NCBI RefSeq assembly: GCF_000442315.1
Contig: NZ_KE557322.1
Span: 212,447-276,446, forward strand
DNA from: Rubellimicrobium thermophilum DSM 16684
GTDB lineage: Bacteria > Pseudomonadota > Alphaproteobacteria > Rhodobacterales > Rhodobacteraceae
Direction of reading: 5' to 3'
DNA: 64,000 bases
Shown here: positions 19,198 to 27,970 of the stretch, piece by piece
Layout: each line of letters opens with the position of its first letter
How positions within the stretch are numbered: position 1 is the stretch's first letter
Translations under genes and position numbers: made by a program
The notes under the pieces: model-generated
The model's input: the letters and a program-made list of their open reading frames with translations, nothing else
What the model was told of the DNA's origin: nothing
The model's database searches: none

Positions 19198-19910
19198 ATC
19201 GCCCGCGCCATCAGCCTCTCCCAGGGGGGCAGGCCTTCGGCCGCAAGCCGGGCATAGGCCCCCTCGAGCCGGGGGGGATCTCCCTCGGGCGGTTCGAAGC
19301 CCGTCGAGCGATGGACGGCGCCATACCAGTGCGGCGCCCAGACTCCGTCGAAGGGCTTCGGTCCGGCCGGCCAGGACAGCATCGCCTCGGTGAAGGGCAG
19401 GTCCAGCGCCGCGCAGAGACGCGACAGGGCGCCGCGCGGATCGGCCCGCACCGATTCGGCCGCAATGATCGGCGGAGGGCGGCCGGTCAGATCGGCGATC
19501 TCCTGCCACAGCCTCTCCTGCTGGAGAAAACCCAGATCGGCAGCGGTGGGGGATTCGCGCTTGCGGGCATAGCTGGCCACGACGCGGGCCGGATGACGGA
19601 TCAGCAGCACGTGATCGCAGTCCCGCATCCAGCCGCGGGGGAAATGCGGCAGAAGATGCAGCACCATGTGCTTCTGATAGATCAGCGCCTCCGGCGCATC
19701 CGCGGCACAGGCCCGGGCGACGGCCTGCGGATCCGTGGGCTGGGAGGCCAGCACCGCCTCGCGCAGCGGATGATCAAGACCCGTGGCGGCGAGGTAGGCG
19801 GCATAGAAGGGCTCGTCCAGACAGGCGCAATCGCCCCGCGCGGCAAAGGCATACATCAGCGCCGTCGAGAGGTTGCGCGGCCCCGACCAGACGCAGAGCC
19901 GCCGGCTCAT
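19194..19910 (-). CDS. Sulfotransferase family protein
   Basis: A 238-residue P-loop protein resembling PAPS-dependent sulfotransferases. The N-terminal [19 protein letters not shown] (about residues 8-26) fits the 5'-phosphosulfate-binding loop, and [19 protein letters not shown] (about 100-118) fits the 3'-phosphate-binding loop. The acceptor is unknown; this subgroup is often annotated 'sulfotransferase-like, branched-chain aminotransferase associated'. Its ATG overlaps the stop of the class-IV aminotransferase as ATGA, so the two are co-translated. A plausible link is modification of an amino-acid-derived product, but this is inference. Its TAA overlaps the TAG of convergent argG. Confidence 0.82.
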   Translation of the reverse strand: MSRRLCVWSGPRNLSTALMYAFAARGDCACLDEPFYAAYLAATGLDHPLREAVLASQPTDPQAVARACAADAPEALIYQKHMVLHLLPHFPRGWMRDCDHVLLIRHPARVVASYARKRESPTAADLGFLQQERLWQEIADLTGRPPPIIAAESVRADPRGALSRLCAALDLPFTEAMLSWPAGPKPFDGVWAPHWYGAVHRSTGFEPPEGDPPRLEGAYARLAAEGLPPWERLMARAI

Positions 19911-20809
19911 GCCCGCACCAGCGCCTGATAGAGCGCGCGCAGGCGCGCCGTCATCGGTCCCATGGCCCCCGTGCCGATCACCCGTCCGTCGATCATCCCC
20001 ACCGGGGTCAGTCCCCCGAAGGTGCCGGTGAGGAAGGCTTCGTCGGCCGAATAGGTCTCCACCAGGGTGAAGTTCTTCTGGAAGACGGGGATGCCCTCGC
20101 GCCGGCAGAGCGCGATGACCTTGGCGCGGGTGATGCCGGGCATGCAGTAGTCGCCCGTGGAGGTCCAGACCTCGCCCTTGCGGACGATGAAGAAGTTGCA
20201 GGCATTGGTCGTGTTCACGAAGCCGTGGACATCGAGCATCAGCGCCTCGTCCGCGCCTGCCTTCTCGGCGGCGATGCAGGCGAGGATGCAGTTGAGCTTG
20301 CTGTGGGAGTTGAGCTTGGGATCCTGCGTCATCGGCAGGCCGCGCAGATGCGGCACGGTGGCGAGCCGGATGGGCCGCGGCGCGTTGGGACGCGAATGCT
20401 CCATGATGATGACCATGGTCGGCCCCGATCGCGACAGGCGCGGATGCTGGAAGGGGCGGGCCTTGACCCCGCGCGTGACCATCAGCCGCGCATGGACATC
20501 CGTCTGCATCCCGTTCGCGGCCTGGGTCTCGAACAGGGCAGCCTTCACCTCCTCGCGGCTGCGGCCGATCTCGAGATCGATCGCCTTCGCGGCCTCGAAC
20601 AGACGGTCCAGGTGTTCGTCGAGAAAGGCCCAGCGCCCGTCGTGAAGGCGCAGGCCCTCCCATACGCCATCACCCAGCATGAAGCCCGAGTCATAGACCG
20701 AGACGACGGCCTCGGCCCGCGGCAGCAGGCGGCCGTTCACCCAGATGAGGATCGACGCGTTGCGGGGGTCCTCCTCGGCCTGATGGGTGCTCACAGGGGT
20801 GTCAGGCAT
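19907..20809 (-). CDS. Class IV PLP aminotransferase (branched-chain / D-amino acid type)
   Basis: A fold-type IV pyridoxal-phosphate aminotransferase of 300 residues. Seen: WVNGRLLPRAEAVVSVYDSGF at the N-terminus; the catalytic Lys171 in NSHSKLNCILA; a DEALMLD..GFVNTTNACNFF stretch, where the family binds the cofactor phosphate; and YCMPGITRAKVI. Class IV includes IlvE, D-alanine aminotransferase and aminodeoxychorismate lyase. The sequence is closest in style to the IlvE-like group, but substrate cannot be settled by eye. The start MPDTPVS (20809) lies inside the end of the upstream ribokinase-like gene (8-bp overlap), and its stop overlaps the sulfotransferase start. Confidence 0.88.
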   Translation of the reverse strand: MPDTPVSTHQAEEDPRNASILIWVNGRLLPRAEAVVSVYDSGFMLGDGVWEGLRLHDGRWAFLDEHLDRLFEAAKAIDLEIGRSREEVKAALFETQAANGMQTDVHARLMVTRGVKARPFQHPRLSRSGPTMVIIMEHSRPNAPRPIRLATVPHLRGLPMTQDPKLNSHSKLNCILACIAAEKAGADEALMLDVHGFVNTTNACNFFIVRKGEVWTSTGDYCMPGITRAKVIALCRREGIPVFQKNFTLVETYSADEAFLTGTFGGLTPVGMIDGRVIGTGAMGPMTARLRALYQALVRA

Positions 20810-21668
20810 CGAAGGCCTCCGCTTCGGCAAGGCTGGGGGTGGCGTCGGCAGCGCCCGGCCGCGTGACCTGAAGGGCGGCTGCCCGCAGCGCGAGCGACAG
20901 CGCATCCCCCATCGGCAGGCCGCGGTCGAGGCCGCCCAGCAGGAAACCGGTGAAGGCGTCGCCGGCCCCGGTCGTGTCCACCGCCTGCACGCGCGGCGCG
21001 GGCAGGCGCCGCTCTCCGTCGGCGCCGATCCACAGACAGCCCTCGGCCCCCAGCGTGACCACCACATCGGCAACCCCGAGCGCGCCCGGACCCCGTCCCG
21101 TGGCGGCGCGAAGCTGATCGGCCTCCACCGCATTGAGGATCAGCAGATCCGCAAAGGGGAGCATGGCCCGCACGGCCGCTGCCTCGAACGGGGCGGCGGC
21201 ATAGGCGACGGACAGTCCTCGCTCGCGTGCCGCCCGGGCGGCCTCCTGTGTCCAGGCGGTCTCGTTCTGGGTCAGGAAGCGGTCGCCCGGCCGGGCGCGG
21301 GCCAGCGCCCCTTCGACCTTTGCCCAGGGCAGGGCACGATTGGCCCCGCCATGGATGACGATCAGGTTCTCGGCCGCATCGTCCACGAAGATGATGGCAT
21401 GGCCGGTCGGGGCGTCCAGGACAGCCACCTCGGCGACATCGACGCCGAAGGCGGCCAGCCGGTCGCGGGCCCAGAGGCCGTCCGCCCCCACCGCCCCCAC
21501 ATGGCGCACATCGGCCCCGGCCCGGGCCAGTGCCGCAGACATGTTGGCCCCCTTGCCCCCGAGTCCCTGCGTGAGGCCCCGCGCGGCCAGCGTCTCGCCC
21601 GCCTGCGGCAGGCGGGGCAGTGCATAGACATGATCGATATTGATCGAGCCGAGATTCCAGACCGTCAC
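20802..21668 (-). CDS. PfkB family sugar kinase, ribokinase-like
   Basis: A 288-residue PfkB carbohydrate kinase. The N-terminal NLGSINIDHVYALPRLPQAGET and GLGGKGANMSAALARAGA match the PfkB signature 1 region of ribokinases. DTTGAGDAFTGFLLGGL near the C-terminus is signature 2, with the catalytic Asp and the anion hole. Ribose or a related sugar/nucleoside is the probable substrate; adenosine kinase-like function is not excluded. The start is GTG 21668 (V-T-V-W-N-L-G), with a purine-rich GGGGGGG tract upstream. It leads a three-gene operon with the aminotransferase and sulfotransferase and is divergent from mutS. Confidence 0.88.
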   Translation of the reverse strand: MTVWNLGSINIDHVYALPRLPQAGETLAARGLTQGLGGKGANMSAALARAGADVRHVGAVGADGLWARDRLAAFGVDVAEVAVLDAPTGHAIIFVDDAAENLIVIHGGANRALPWAKVEGALARARPGDRFLTQNETAWTQEAARAARERGLSVAYAAAPFEAAAVRAMLPFADLLILNAVEADQLRAATGRGPGALGVADVVVTLGAEGCLWIGADGERRLPAPRVQAVDTTGAGDAFTGFLLGGLDRGLPMGDALSLALRAAALQVTRPGAADATPSLAEAEAFDA

Positions 21669-21812
21669 GGGCTGCCCCCCCTGCACGCACGGATGCCCGC
21701 GGCACCATGCCCGGGCCAGGGCCGGCCTGCAACGGGGCCGGCCTGCAACGGGTCGTGACTCCGAGCGGCCAGGGGCTGGCCGGCAACCCGGCGGAGGGCT
21801 AGCCTGAGCGCC

Positions 21813-24472
21813 ATGGCGGACGGATCGCAGCGGCGCGGAACACAGGGGCAGGGGGCAGGCGGGGACGGTGCGACCCCGATGATGGCGCAGTATCTGGCGC
21901 TCAAGGCCCGGCATCCCGATGCGCTCCTGTTCTATCGCATGGGCGACTTCTACGAGCTGTTCTTCGAGGATGCCGAACGGGCGGCGGCAGCGCTCGACAT
22001 CGCGTTGACGAAGCGCGGTCAGCATCAGGGCCGCGATGTGCCGATGTGCGGGGTGCCCGTGGACCGGGCCGAGGGCTATCTGCTGTCCCTGATCCGGCAG
22101 GGCTTCCGCGTCGCGGTCGCCGAACAGATGGAGGATCCGGCCGAGGCCCGCCGCCGCGGCTCCCGGGCGTTGCTGCGGCGCGAGGTCGTCCGCCTTGTCA
22201 CCCCCGGCACCCTGACCGAGGAGGGCCTGCTGGAGGCGCGCAGCGCCAACCGTCTGGCCGCCTGGGTGCGGGTGGGGGGCGATGGCGCGCTGGCCTGGGC
22301 CGACATTTCCACCGGCGAGTTCCGCGCCGCCCCCTGTGTGCCGGACGCGCTGCCGGCGCTGCTGGCCCGGCTGGCCCCGCGCGAGGTGCTGATGGCCGAG
22401 GAGGAGGAGCAGGGCAGCGCCGGCCGCACCGCGCGCGAGGCCGGGGCGGCCGTCACCCCGGTGACGATCGACCTGCGCGGAGCGGCGCGGCGGGTCTGCG
22501 ACTGGTTCGGCCTGGCCACGCTCGATGGGCTGGGCGCCTTCGGCCGGGCCGAGACGGCCGCGCTGGCCGCGATCCTCTCCTATCTCGCTCTCACCCAGCG
22601 CGAGGCGCGGCCCCGTCTCGACCCCCCCTCGCGCGAGGCGACGGGCGAGACGATGATTCTCGATCCGGCGACCTGCGCCTCGCTCGAGATCCTGCGCGGA
22701 TCGGGCGGCGGACGGGCCGGATCGCTGCTGGCCTGCATCGACCGCACCCTGACGCCGCCGGGGGGGCGTCTGCTGGAGGCGCGCCTCGCCGCCCCGTCCT
22801 GCCGGCTCGATCGCCTCGCCCGCCGTCACGAGGCGGTGGCCCATCTGCTCGAGGATGCCCCCCTGCGGCAGGCCCTGCGCGAGGCGCTGAAGGGGGCCGG
22901 CGATCCCGAGCGCGCCCTCGGGCGGCTGGCGCCGGGGCGGGGCGGGCCGCGCGATCTGGGGGCGCTGCGGGCCGCTTTGCGGGCGGGGGCGCGCCTGCGC
23001 GCCCTTCTGGGCGAGGGGGGGCTGCCCGCCGGGCTCGAGGCGGCGCGGGCCGCCCTGGAGGACCCGGATCTCGCCGCGCTGGCCGCCCGGCTCGAGGCGG
23101 CGCTGACCGAGGATCTCCCCCTCCAGGCCCGCGACGGGGGCTTCGTGCGGGGCGGCTTCGATCCCGATCTCGATGCCGCACGGGCCCTGCGCGACGACGG
23201 GCGGGCCGTGATCGCAGCGATGCAGGCGGATTACGTCCAGGCCACGGGAATCCCCTCGCTCAAGATCCGCCACAACGGCTCGCTGGGCTATGTCGTCGAG
23301 GTCACCCCTGCCCAGGCGGCCCGGCTCACCCGGCCGCCGCATGATGCCGTCTTCCGCCATCGCCAGACGACCGCCAGCGCGGTGCGGTTCGGCACCGATG
23401 CCCTGGCGCAGACCGAGGCGCGGATGCTCTCGGCCGCCGAGGAGGCGCTGTCGCGCGAGATGGCCATCTTTGCCGCCCTGCGCGAGGAGGCGCTGGCCGC
23501 GGCCCCTGCGCTGGCCCGCCTCGCCGGGGCGGTGGCGCGGATCGATGTCGCCGCCGCCTGGGCGGAGCTCGCCGCTGAAGGGGGCTGGACGCGGCCGCGC
23601 CTCGATGCCTCGCGCGGGTTCTGCGTTGCGGGGGCTGGCATCCCGTGGTGGCCGCCCATCGCCGCCGCGAGGGCCAGCCTTTCGTCGCCAATGACTGCGA
23701 CCTCAGCGAGCGGCCGCTGCTGCTCGTGACGGGGCCCAACATGGGCGGCAAGAGCACCTATCTGCGCCAGCAGGGGCTGATCGCGGTGCTGGCACAGGCG
23801 GGCGGCTTCGTCCCCGCCGCCTCCTGCGAGATGGGCCTGGTCAGCCGCCTGTTCAGCCGCGTCGGCGCCGCCGACGACATTGGGCGTGGGCGGTCCACCT
23901 TCATGGTCGAGATGGTCGAGACCGCCGCCATCCTCAACGGCGCCGATGACCGCGCGCTGGTCCTGCTCGACGAGATCGGGCGCGGCACGGCGACCTGGGA
24001 CGGGCTTGCGATCGCCTGGGCGACGCTCGAACATTTGGAAGGCGTGATCGGCTGCCGCACGCTCTTTGCGACGCATTATCACGAGCTGGCGGGTCTGGCC
24101 GCCCGCCTGCCCGGTGCGGGCAATGTCCATGTCGCGGCGACCGAATGGGAAGGCCGCCTCATCTTCCTGCACGAGGTCCGCGAAGGGGCGGCCGACCGCA
24201 GCTGGGGGGTTCAGGTGGCCCGTCTGGCCGGACTGCCACCGCGCGTGGTGGCCCGTGCGAAGGCGGTGCTGCGCGCTCTTGAGGCGCGGGCACGCGAAGG
24301 CGGACCCCGCGCGCTCGAGGATGAGCTGCCCCTCTTTGCCAGCGCCCCCCCGCCCGAGGCGCCTGTCCCCTCGGCGCTGGAGGAACGCCTGCGGGCCCTC
24401 GATCCCGATGCGCTCAGCCCGCGCGAGGCGCTCGAGGCACTTTATGCGCTGAAGGGGCTCCTGGACGGCTGA
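21813..24472 (+). CDS. mutS: DNA mismatch repair protein MutS (frameshifted)
   Basis: Mismatch-recognition ATPase that starts methyl-independent or MutL-dependent repair. The N-terminal frame (to about base 23630) holds the mismatch-binding domain with [13 protein letters not shown] (Phe-Tyr-Glu contact motif), the connector, core and clamp. The second frame carries the ATPase: Walker [10 protein letters not shown] (about 23731-23757), [14 protein letters not shown] and FATHYHEL. The break lies in the G5 run at 23630-23634. Adding one G restores A-G-G-W-H-P-V-V and gives 886 residues, the normal length. Both halves are fully conserved, so a base-call error is likelier than gene loss. The start at 21813 is reasonable; a perfect parS follows the stop. 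Confidence 0.94.
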
Positions 24473-24475
24473 GGA

Positions 24476-24491
24476 TGTTTCACGTGAAACA
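24476..24491. promoter_or_regulatory. parS ParB-binding site (16/16)
   Basis: TGTTTCACGTGAAACA, a perfect match to the bacterial parS consensus, begins four bases after the mutS stop and lies between the convergent mutS and grpE genes. It is the second of three such sites in the window. Confidence 0.9.
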
Positions 24492-24502
24492 GCGCCCCTC
24501 CT

Positions 24503-24554
24503 TCATCCGACCCCAAATATCCCGCGGGGGTTCGGGGGCGCGAAGCCCCCGGCT
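24503..24554 (+). repeat. Interspersed palindromic repeat, copy 1
   Basis: Starts TCATCCGACCCCAAATATCC and ends in a GC-rich stem-loop (GGGGGCG..CG..AGCCCCC type). An inverted relative is at 27873-27916. The common part (TCATCCGACC-CAAATATCCCG) differs at one position. This resembles the terminator-like intergenic element widespread in Rhodobacteraceae. Here it lies between the converging mutS and grpE genes and may serve as a bidirectional terminator. Confidence 0.75.
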
Positions 24555-24575
24555 GCCTTTCCGGGGTGCCTCTCC

Positions 24576-25142
24576 TCAGGATGCGGGCATCGAGGAGACA
24601 CCGACCTGTGCCGGGCGCAGCAGGCGGTCATGCAGCAGGAATCCGTCCGCCGAGACCTGGATGATGTCGCCGGCCCGTGTTCCGGGGAGGGGGGCCTCGA
24701 ACATCGCCTCGTGCAGGGCAGGGTCGAACCGGTCGCCCACCCGGGGACTGACCACCGTGATGCCGTGACGGCCGAAGACGTTCAGCAGCTCGCGCAGCGT
24801 CAGCTCGATCCCCTCGATCAGCGCCGCATTGGCCTCGCGCTGCTCTTCGGTCACCGACTCCATCGCGCGCTTGAGTGCGTCATGAACGGTCAGCAGGTCG
24901 CGGGCGAGGCGACTGCCCCCATACTGCTCGGCCTCGCGGCGCTCGCGCTCGGCCCGCTTGCGCAGGTTCTCGGTCTCGGCCAGGGCGCGCAGCAGGCGAT
25001 CCTTCAGCTCGTCCCGCTCGGCCTCGAGCGCGGACAGGCGCGCCTCGAGTTCGGCCTGAGCCTGTTCGAGAGCGTCGCCCTCGGCGGCCAGCTCGTCAAG
25101 CGTCAGGGGTTCGCGGTCTTCCGGCTTGGGGGAGGAGGGCAT
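24576..25142 (-). CDS. grpE: Nucleotide exchange factor GrpE
   Basis: Co-chaperone that releases ADP from DnaK. The 188 residues show an N-terminal acidic region, a long coiled coil (about residues 20-75, EARLSALEAERDELKDRLLR, then ALAETENLRKRAERER), and the C-terminal beta domain with ERFDPALHEAM-like DRFDPALHEAMFE and a hydrophobic strand leading to DRLLRPAQVGVS. It lies 10 bases downstream of hrcA, the usual heat-shock pair. No CIRCE element was found in front of hrcA-grpE, so regulation in this organism may rest on another promoter. The 3' end converges on mutS. Confidence 0.96.
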   Translation of the reverse strand: MPSSPKPEDREPLTLDELAAEGDALEQAQAELEARLSALEAERDELKDRLLRALAETENLRKRAERERREAEQYGGSRLARDLLTVHDALKRAMESVTEEQREANAALIEGIELTLRELLNVFGRHGITVVSPRVGDRFDPALHEAMFEAPLPGTRAGDIIQVSADGFLLHDRLLRPAQVGVSSMPAS

Positions 25143-25152
25143 GGGAAATCCT

Positions 25153-26247
25153 TCAGCTTCTCTCGGAAAGCAGGCGGCCCACCAGCTGGGCCGTGTAATC
25201 GACGATGGGCACGATGCGCCCGTAATTGAGCCGCGTCGGCCCGATCACGGCCACCGCACCGACGATGGTCCGTTCGGCATTGGTGTAGGGCGAGACGACA
25301 AGTGCCGATCCGGCCAGGGAAAACAGCGGGTTCTCCGATCCGATGAAGACGCGCACGCCCTCGGCCTGCTGGGCCAGCTCGAGGAAGCGGGCGATGTCGC
25401 TCTTGCGCTCCAGATCGTCCATCAGCCGGCGCAGCCGGTCCAGATCGGCCTGGGCCTCGGGATCGCCGAGCAGGTTGGCCGTCCCCCGCACCAGAAGCCG
25501 GCCTGTCACCGCATCGTCCCCGCTGTCGCGCTCATCGACCCAGACGGCAAGCCCCTGCTCGACCATCTCGCGGGCCAGCCCGTCGATCTCCTGCCGGCGG
25601 CGCGCCATCTCCGCGGCGATGGCCCGGGCCAGTTCGGCCAGCGTCCGGTCTCCGGCGAAGGCATTGATGAAATTCGCCGCCTCGCGCATGGAGGACGGCG
25701 TCTGACCGGGCGGGGGGACGAAGACGCGGTTCTCCACATGCCCGTCGGCGAAGACGAGCACGAGAAGCGCCCGATCCGGCGCCAGGGGAACGAACTCCAC
25801 ATGTCGCACCGGGGCATGGTCGCGCTTGGGCGCCAGCACCAGCGAGGCCCCGCGCGTCAGCCCCGACAGCGCCGCACCCACCCGGTCGAGCACCGCGGTG
25901 ACATCCAGCCCGTTCCGCGAGGGGACGGAGGCCACGGTCTGCTCGAGCCGCTCTCGGTCCTCGCCCGCCATCGGTCCGACCTCGAGCAGACCGTCCACGA
26001 AAAGCCGCAGCCCGGCCTGTGTCGGCACGCGGCCGGCGCTGACATGGGGATGGCCCAGAAGGCCCATCTCCTCCAGATCCTGCATCACGTTGCGGATCGT
26101 CGCGGCCGAGATCGGCTCGGACATGCTGCGCGTGAGCGTGCGCGATCCGACGGGCTGTCCCGTCTCGAGATAGGCTTCAACCACACGGCGAAACACCTCG
26201 CGCGAGCGGTCGTTCATCTCCTCGATCAGCGGCAAACGGTCCGGCAT
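25153..26247 (-). CDS. hrcA: Heat-inducible transcription repressor HrcA
   Basis: Repressor of heat-shock genes through the CIRCE operator. The winged-helix N-terminus is clear: NDRSREVFRRVVEAYLETGQ, PVGSRTLTRS, SAATIRNVMQDLEEMGLL, HVSAGRVPTQAGLRLFVD. The remaining ~280 residues form the GAF-like and dimerisation domains, ending GRIVPIVDYTAQLVGRLL. Several in-frame ATGs exist upstream (26280, 26262, 26247, 26217). 26247 (MPDRLPLIEEMNDRS) gives the usual length of leader before the helix-turn-helix, 364 residues in all. The gene is divergent from rph; the 248-bp gap contains no recognisable CIRCE inverted repeat. Confidence 0.93.
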   Translation of the reverse strand: MPDRLPLIEEMNDRSREVFRRVVEAYLETGQPVGSRTLTRSMSEPISAATIRNVMQDLEEMGLLGHPHVSAGRVPTQAGLRLFVDGLLEVGPMAGEDRERLEQTVASVPSRNGLDVTAVLDRVGAALSGLTRGASLVLAPKRDHAPVRHVEFVPLAPDRALLVLVFADGHVENRVFVPPPGQTPSSMREAANFINAFAGDRTLAELARAIAAEMARRRQEIDGLAREMVEQGLAVWVDERDSGDDAVTGRLLVRGTANLLGDPEAQADLDRLRRLMDDLERKSDIARFLELAQQAEGVRVFIGSENPLFSLAGSALVVSPYTNAERTIVGAVAVIGPTRLNYGRIVPIVDYTAQLVGRLLSERS

Positions 26248-26495
26248 GCGGCGGTCCGGCATCCTCGGTCTGGCATCCATGGCCCCAAATCCCCGTCGGG
26301 CCCAGATTCCCCCCTCGGGCACGCTCCCGGCAACCCCCGGGACCGACGCATGTAAGCACCGCATCGACGGGCGTCAATGCGCGGCAGGCCCGGGGTCCCA
26401 TCCGGGGGGGCACGACGGGTTCCCTTTGATCGCGCCCTCGCGTAAGGGGCATGGCAAGCCCGCCTCCGGGACGGAACCCCCAAGGGAGATCCCTC

Positions 26496-27206
26496 ATGCG
26501 CCCTTCCGGCCGCGCCCCCGACGCGCTCCGACCCCTTTCGATCGAGCCGCATGTCAACCTGCATGCCGAAGGGTCCTGCCTCATCCGGCTCGGGAATACC
26601 CATGTCCTGTGCACCGCCAGCGTCGAGGAGCGCGTGCCGCCCTTCCTGCGCAACAGCGGCAAGGGCTGGGTGACGGCCGAATACGGCATGCTGCCGCGCG
26701 CCACGGCGACGCGCATGCGCCGTGAGGCCAAGGAAGGCCTCTCGGGCCGCACGCAGGAGATCCAGCGCCTGATCGGGCGCAGCCTGCGGGCAGGTTGCGA
26801 TCTCGTCGCGCTGGGCGAGCGGCAGGTCGTCGTGGACTGCGACGTGATCCAGGCCGATGGCGGCACGCGCTGCGCGGCGATCACGGGGGGCTGGGTGGCG
26901 CTGCGCCTCGCCTTCGACCGTCTTCTGAAAGCCGGCTCGATCCAGCGCGACCCGCTGGGCGATCCGGTCGCGGCCGTCTCGGTGGGGCTCTATGGCGGGG
27001 TGCCGGTGCTCGATCTCGATTACCCCGAGGACAGCGAGGCCGGCGTGGACGCCAATGTCGTCATGACCGGCGAACGGCTGATCGAGGTGCAGATGTCGGC
27101 CGAAGGCGCGACCTTCGGACGCGACCAGATGACGGCGCTGCTCGATCTGGCGGCGGCCGGAACAGCCGCCCTCGCGGCGGCACAGCGGCAGGCGACAGGG
27201 CGATGA
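26496..27206 (+). CDS. rph: Ribonuclease PH
   Basis: Phosphorolytic 3'-5' exoribonuclease that trims tRNA 3' ends and helps degrade structured RNA, acting as a hexamer. The 236-residue chain begins [14 protein letters not shown] (the basic start important for RNA binding), followed by [55 protein letters not shown] and [12 protein letters not shown]-like [18 protein letters not shown], all diagnostic. ATG 26496 has AAGGGAG eight bases upstream. The stop overlaps the ATG of rdgB as ATGA. The operon continues into rdgB and probably hemW. Confidence 0.97.
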   Translation: MRPSGRAPDALRPLSIEPHVNLHAEGSCLIRLGNTHVLCTASVEERVPPFLRNSGKGWVTAEYGMLPRATATRMRREAKEGLSGRTQEIQRLIGRSLRAGCDLVALGERQVVVDCDVIQADGGTRCAAITGGWVALRLAFDRLLKAGSIQRDPLGDPVAAVSVGLYGGVPVLDLDYPEDSEAGVDANVVMTGERLIEVQMSAEGATFGRDQMTALLDLAAAGTAALAAAQRQATGR

Positions 27207-27844
27207 CGCGCCGCCTGGCCCCGGGGACGACGCTTCTCTTCGCCACGCATAATGCGGGCAAGGTCGAAGAGGTGCGCGCCCTCCTCGCCCCCCATGGGGT
27301 GCATGTCGAATCGGCCGCCGATCGCCGCCTGCCCGAACCGGCCGAGACCGAGGCCACTTTCCTCGGCAATGCCCGCCTGAAGGCCCGGGCCGCCGCGGCC
27401 GCAACCGGCCTGCCGGCCCTGGCCGACGATTCGGGGCTGGCGGTGGATGCGCTGGACGGGGCACCCGGCGTGCGCAGCGCCGACTGGGCCGAAACCCCTG
27501 CAGGGCGCGATTTCCTTCTGGCGATGACGCGTGTGCATGAGGCTCTGCGCGCCGCCGGCGCACCCGAACCCTGGACAGCGCGCTTCGTCTCGGTCCTCGT
27601 TCTGGCCTGGCCCGACGGAGAGGAGGCCGTCTTCGAAGGCGTGGTCGAAGGCCGCTTCGTCTGGCCCCCGCGCGGGGCACTCGGGCATGGCTATGATCCG
27701 GTCTTTCTCCCCCGGGGCGAGACGCGGACCTTTGCCGAGATGAGCGCCGAGGAGAAGAACGCCCGCAGCCATCGTGGCCGCTCGATCCGGGCCTTCGCGG
27801 CGGCCTGCCTCGGCGGGACCGCGGGAGAGGGAGACCGGGGCTGA
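27203..27844 (+). CDS. rdgB: XTP/dITP pyrophosphatase (RdgB/HAM1)
   Basis: House-cleaning enzyme that hydrolyses dITP, XTP and ITP so that deaminated purines do not enter DNA or RNA. In the 213 residues: [17 protein letters not shown] (nucleotide-binding N-terminus), [41 protein letters not shown] as one continuous conserved block (Asp of ADDSGL is catalytic), and [12 protein letters not shown] plus SHRGRSI near the C-terminus. It starts in an ATGA overlap with rph. A copy of the palindromic intergenic repeat follows, which may terminate the rph-rdgB transcript. Confidence 0.96.
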   Translation: MTRRLAPGTTLLFATHNAGKVEEVRALLAPHGVHVESAADRRLPEPAETEATFLGNARLKARAAAAATGLPALADDSGLAVDALDGAPGVRSADWAETPAGRDFLLAMTRVHEALRAAGAPEPWTARFVSVLVLAWPDGEEAVFEGVVEGRFVWPPRGALGHGYDPVFLPRGETRTFAEMSAEEKNARSHRGRSIRAFAAACLGGTAGEGDRG

Positions 27845-27872
27845 GGTCGGGGGACCGAGACCGGGGGGTGAG

Positions 27873-27916
27873 GCCGGGGCTCTGCCCCGGACCCCGGGAT
27901 ATTTGAGGTCGGATGA
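27873..27916 (-). repeat. Interspersed palindromic repeat, copy 2
   Basis: Read on the minus strand it begins TCATCCGACCTCAAATATCC and continues into a GC stem (CCGGGGC / GCCCCGG), matching copy 1 at 24503-24554 in inverted orientation. It lies between rdgB and hemW, where the hairpin could terminate rdgB transcripts. Confidence 0.75.
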
Positions 27917-27970
27917 GGGAGCCGGCCGGCGCGTCTTGCGGGACGGGGCCGCCGGGCCTAAGGGGCGCCG

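Noticed and set aside
24475-24768. A short frame beginning MFHVKQ after mutS
   Set aside because: The MFHVKQ start is simply parS translated. The frame then runs through a palindromic repeat and antisense to grpE with no conserved content.
26248-26495. CIRCE operator upstream of hrcA
   Set aside because: The inverted repeat TTAGCACTC-N9-GAGTGCTAA or a near match is not present in the hrcA-rph gap.
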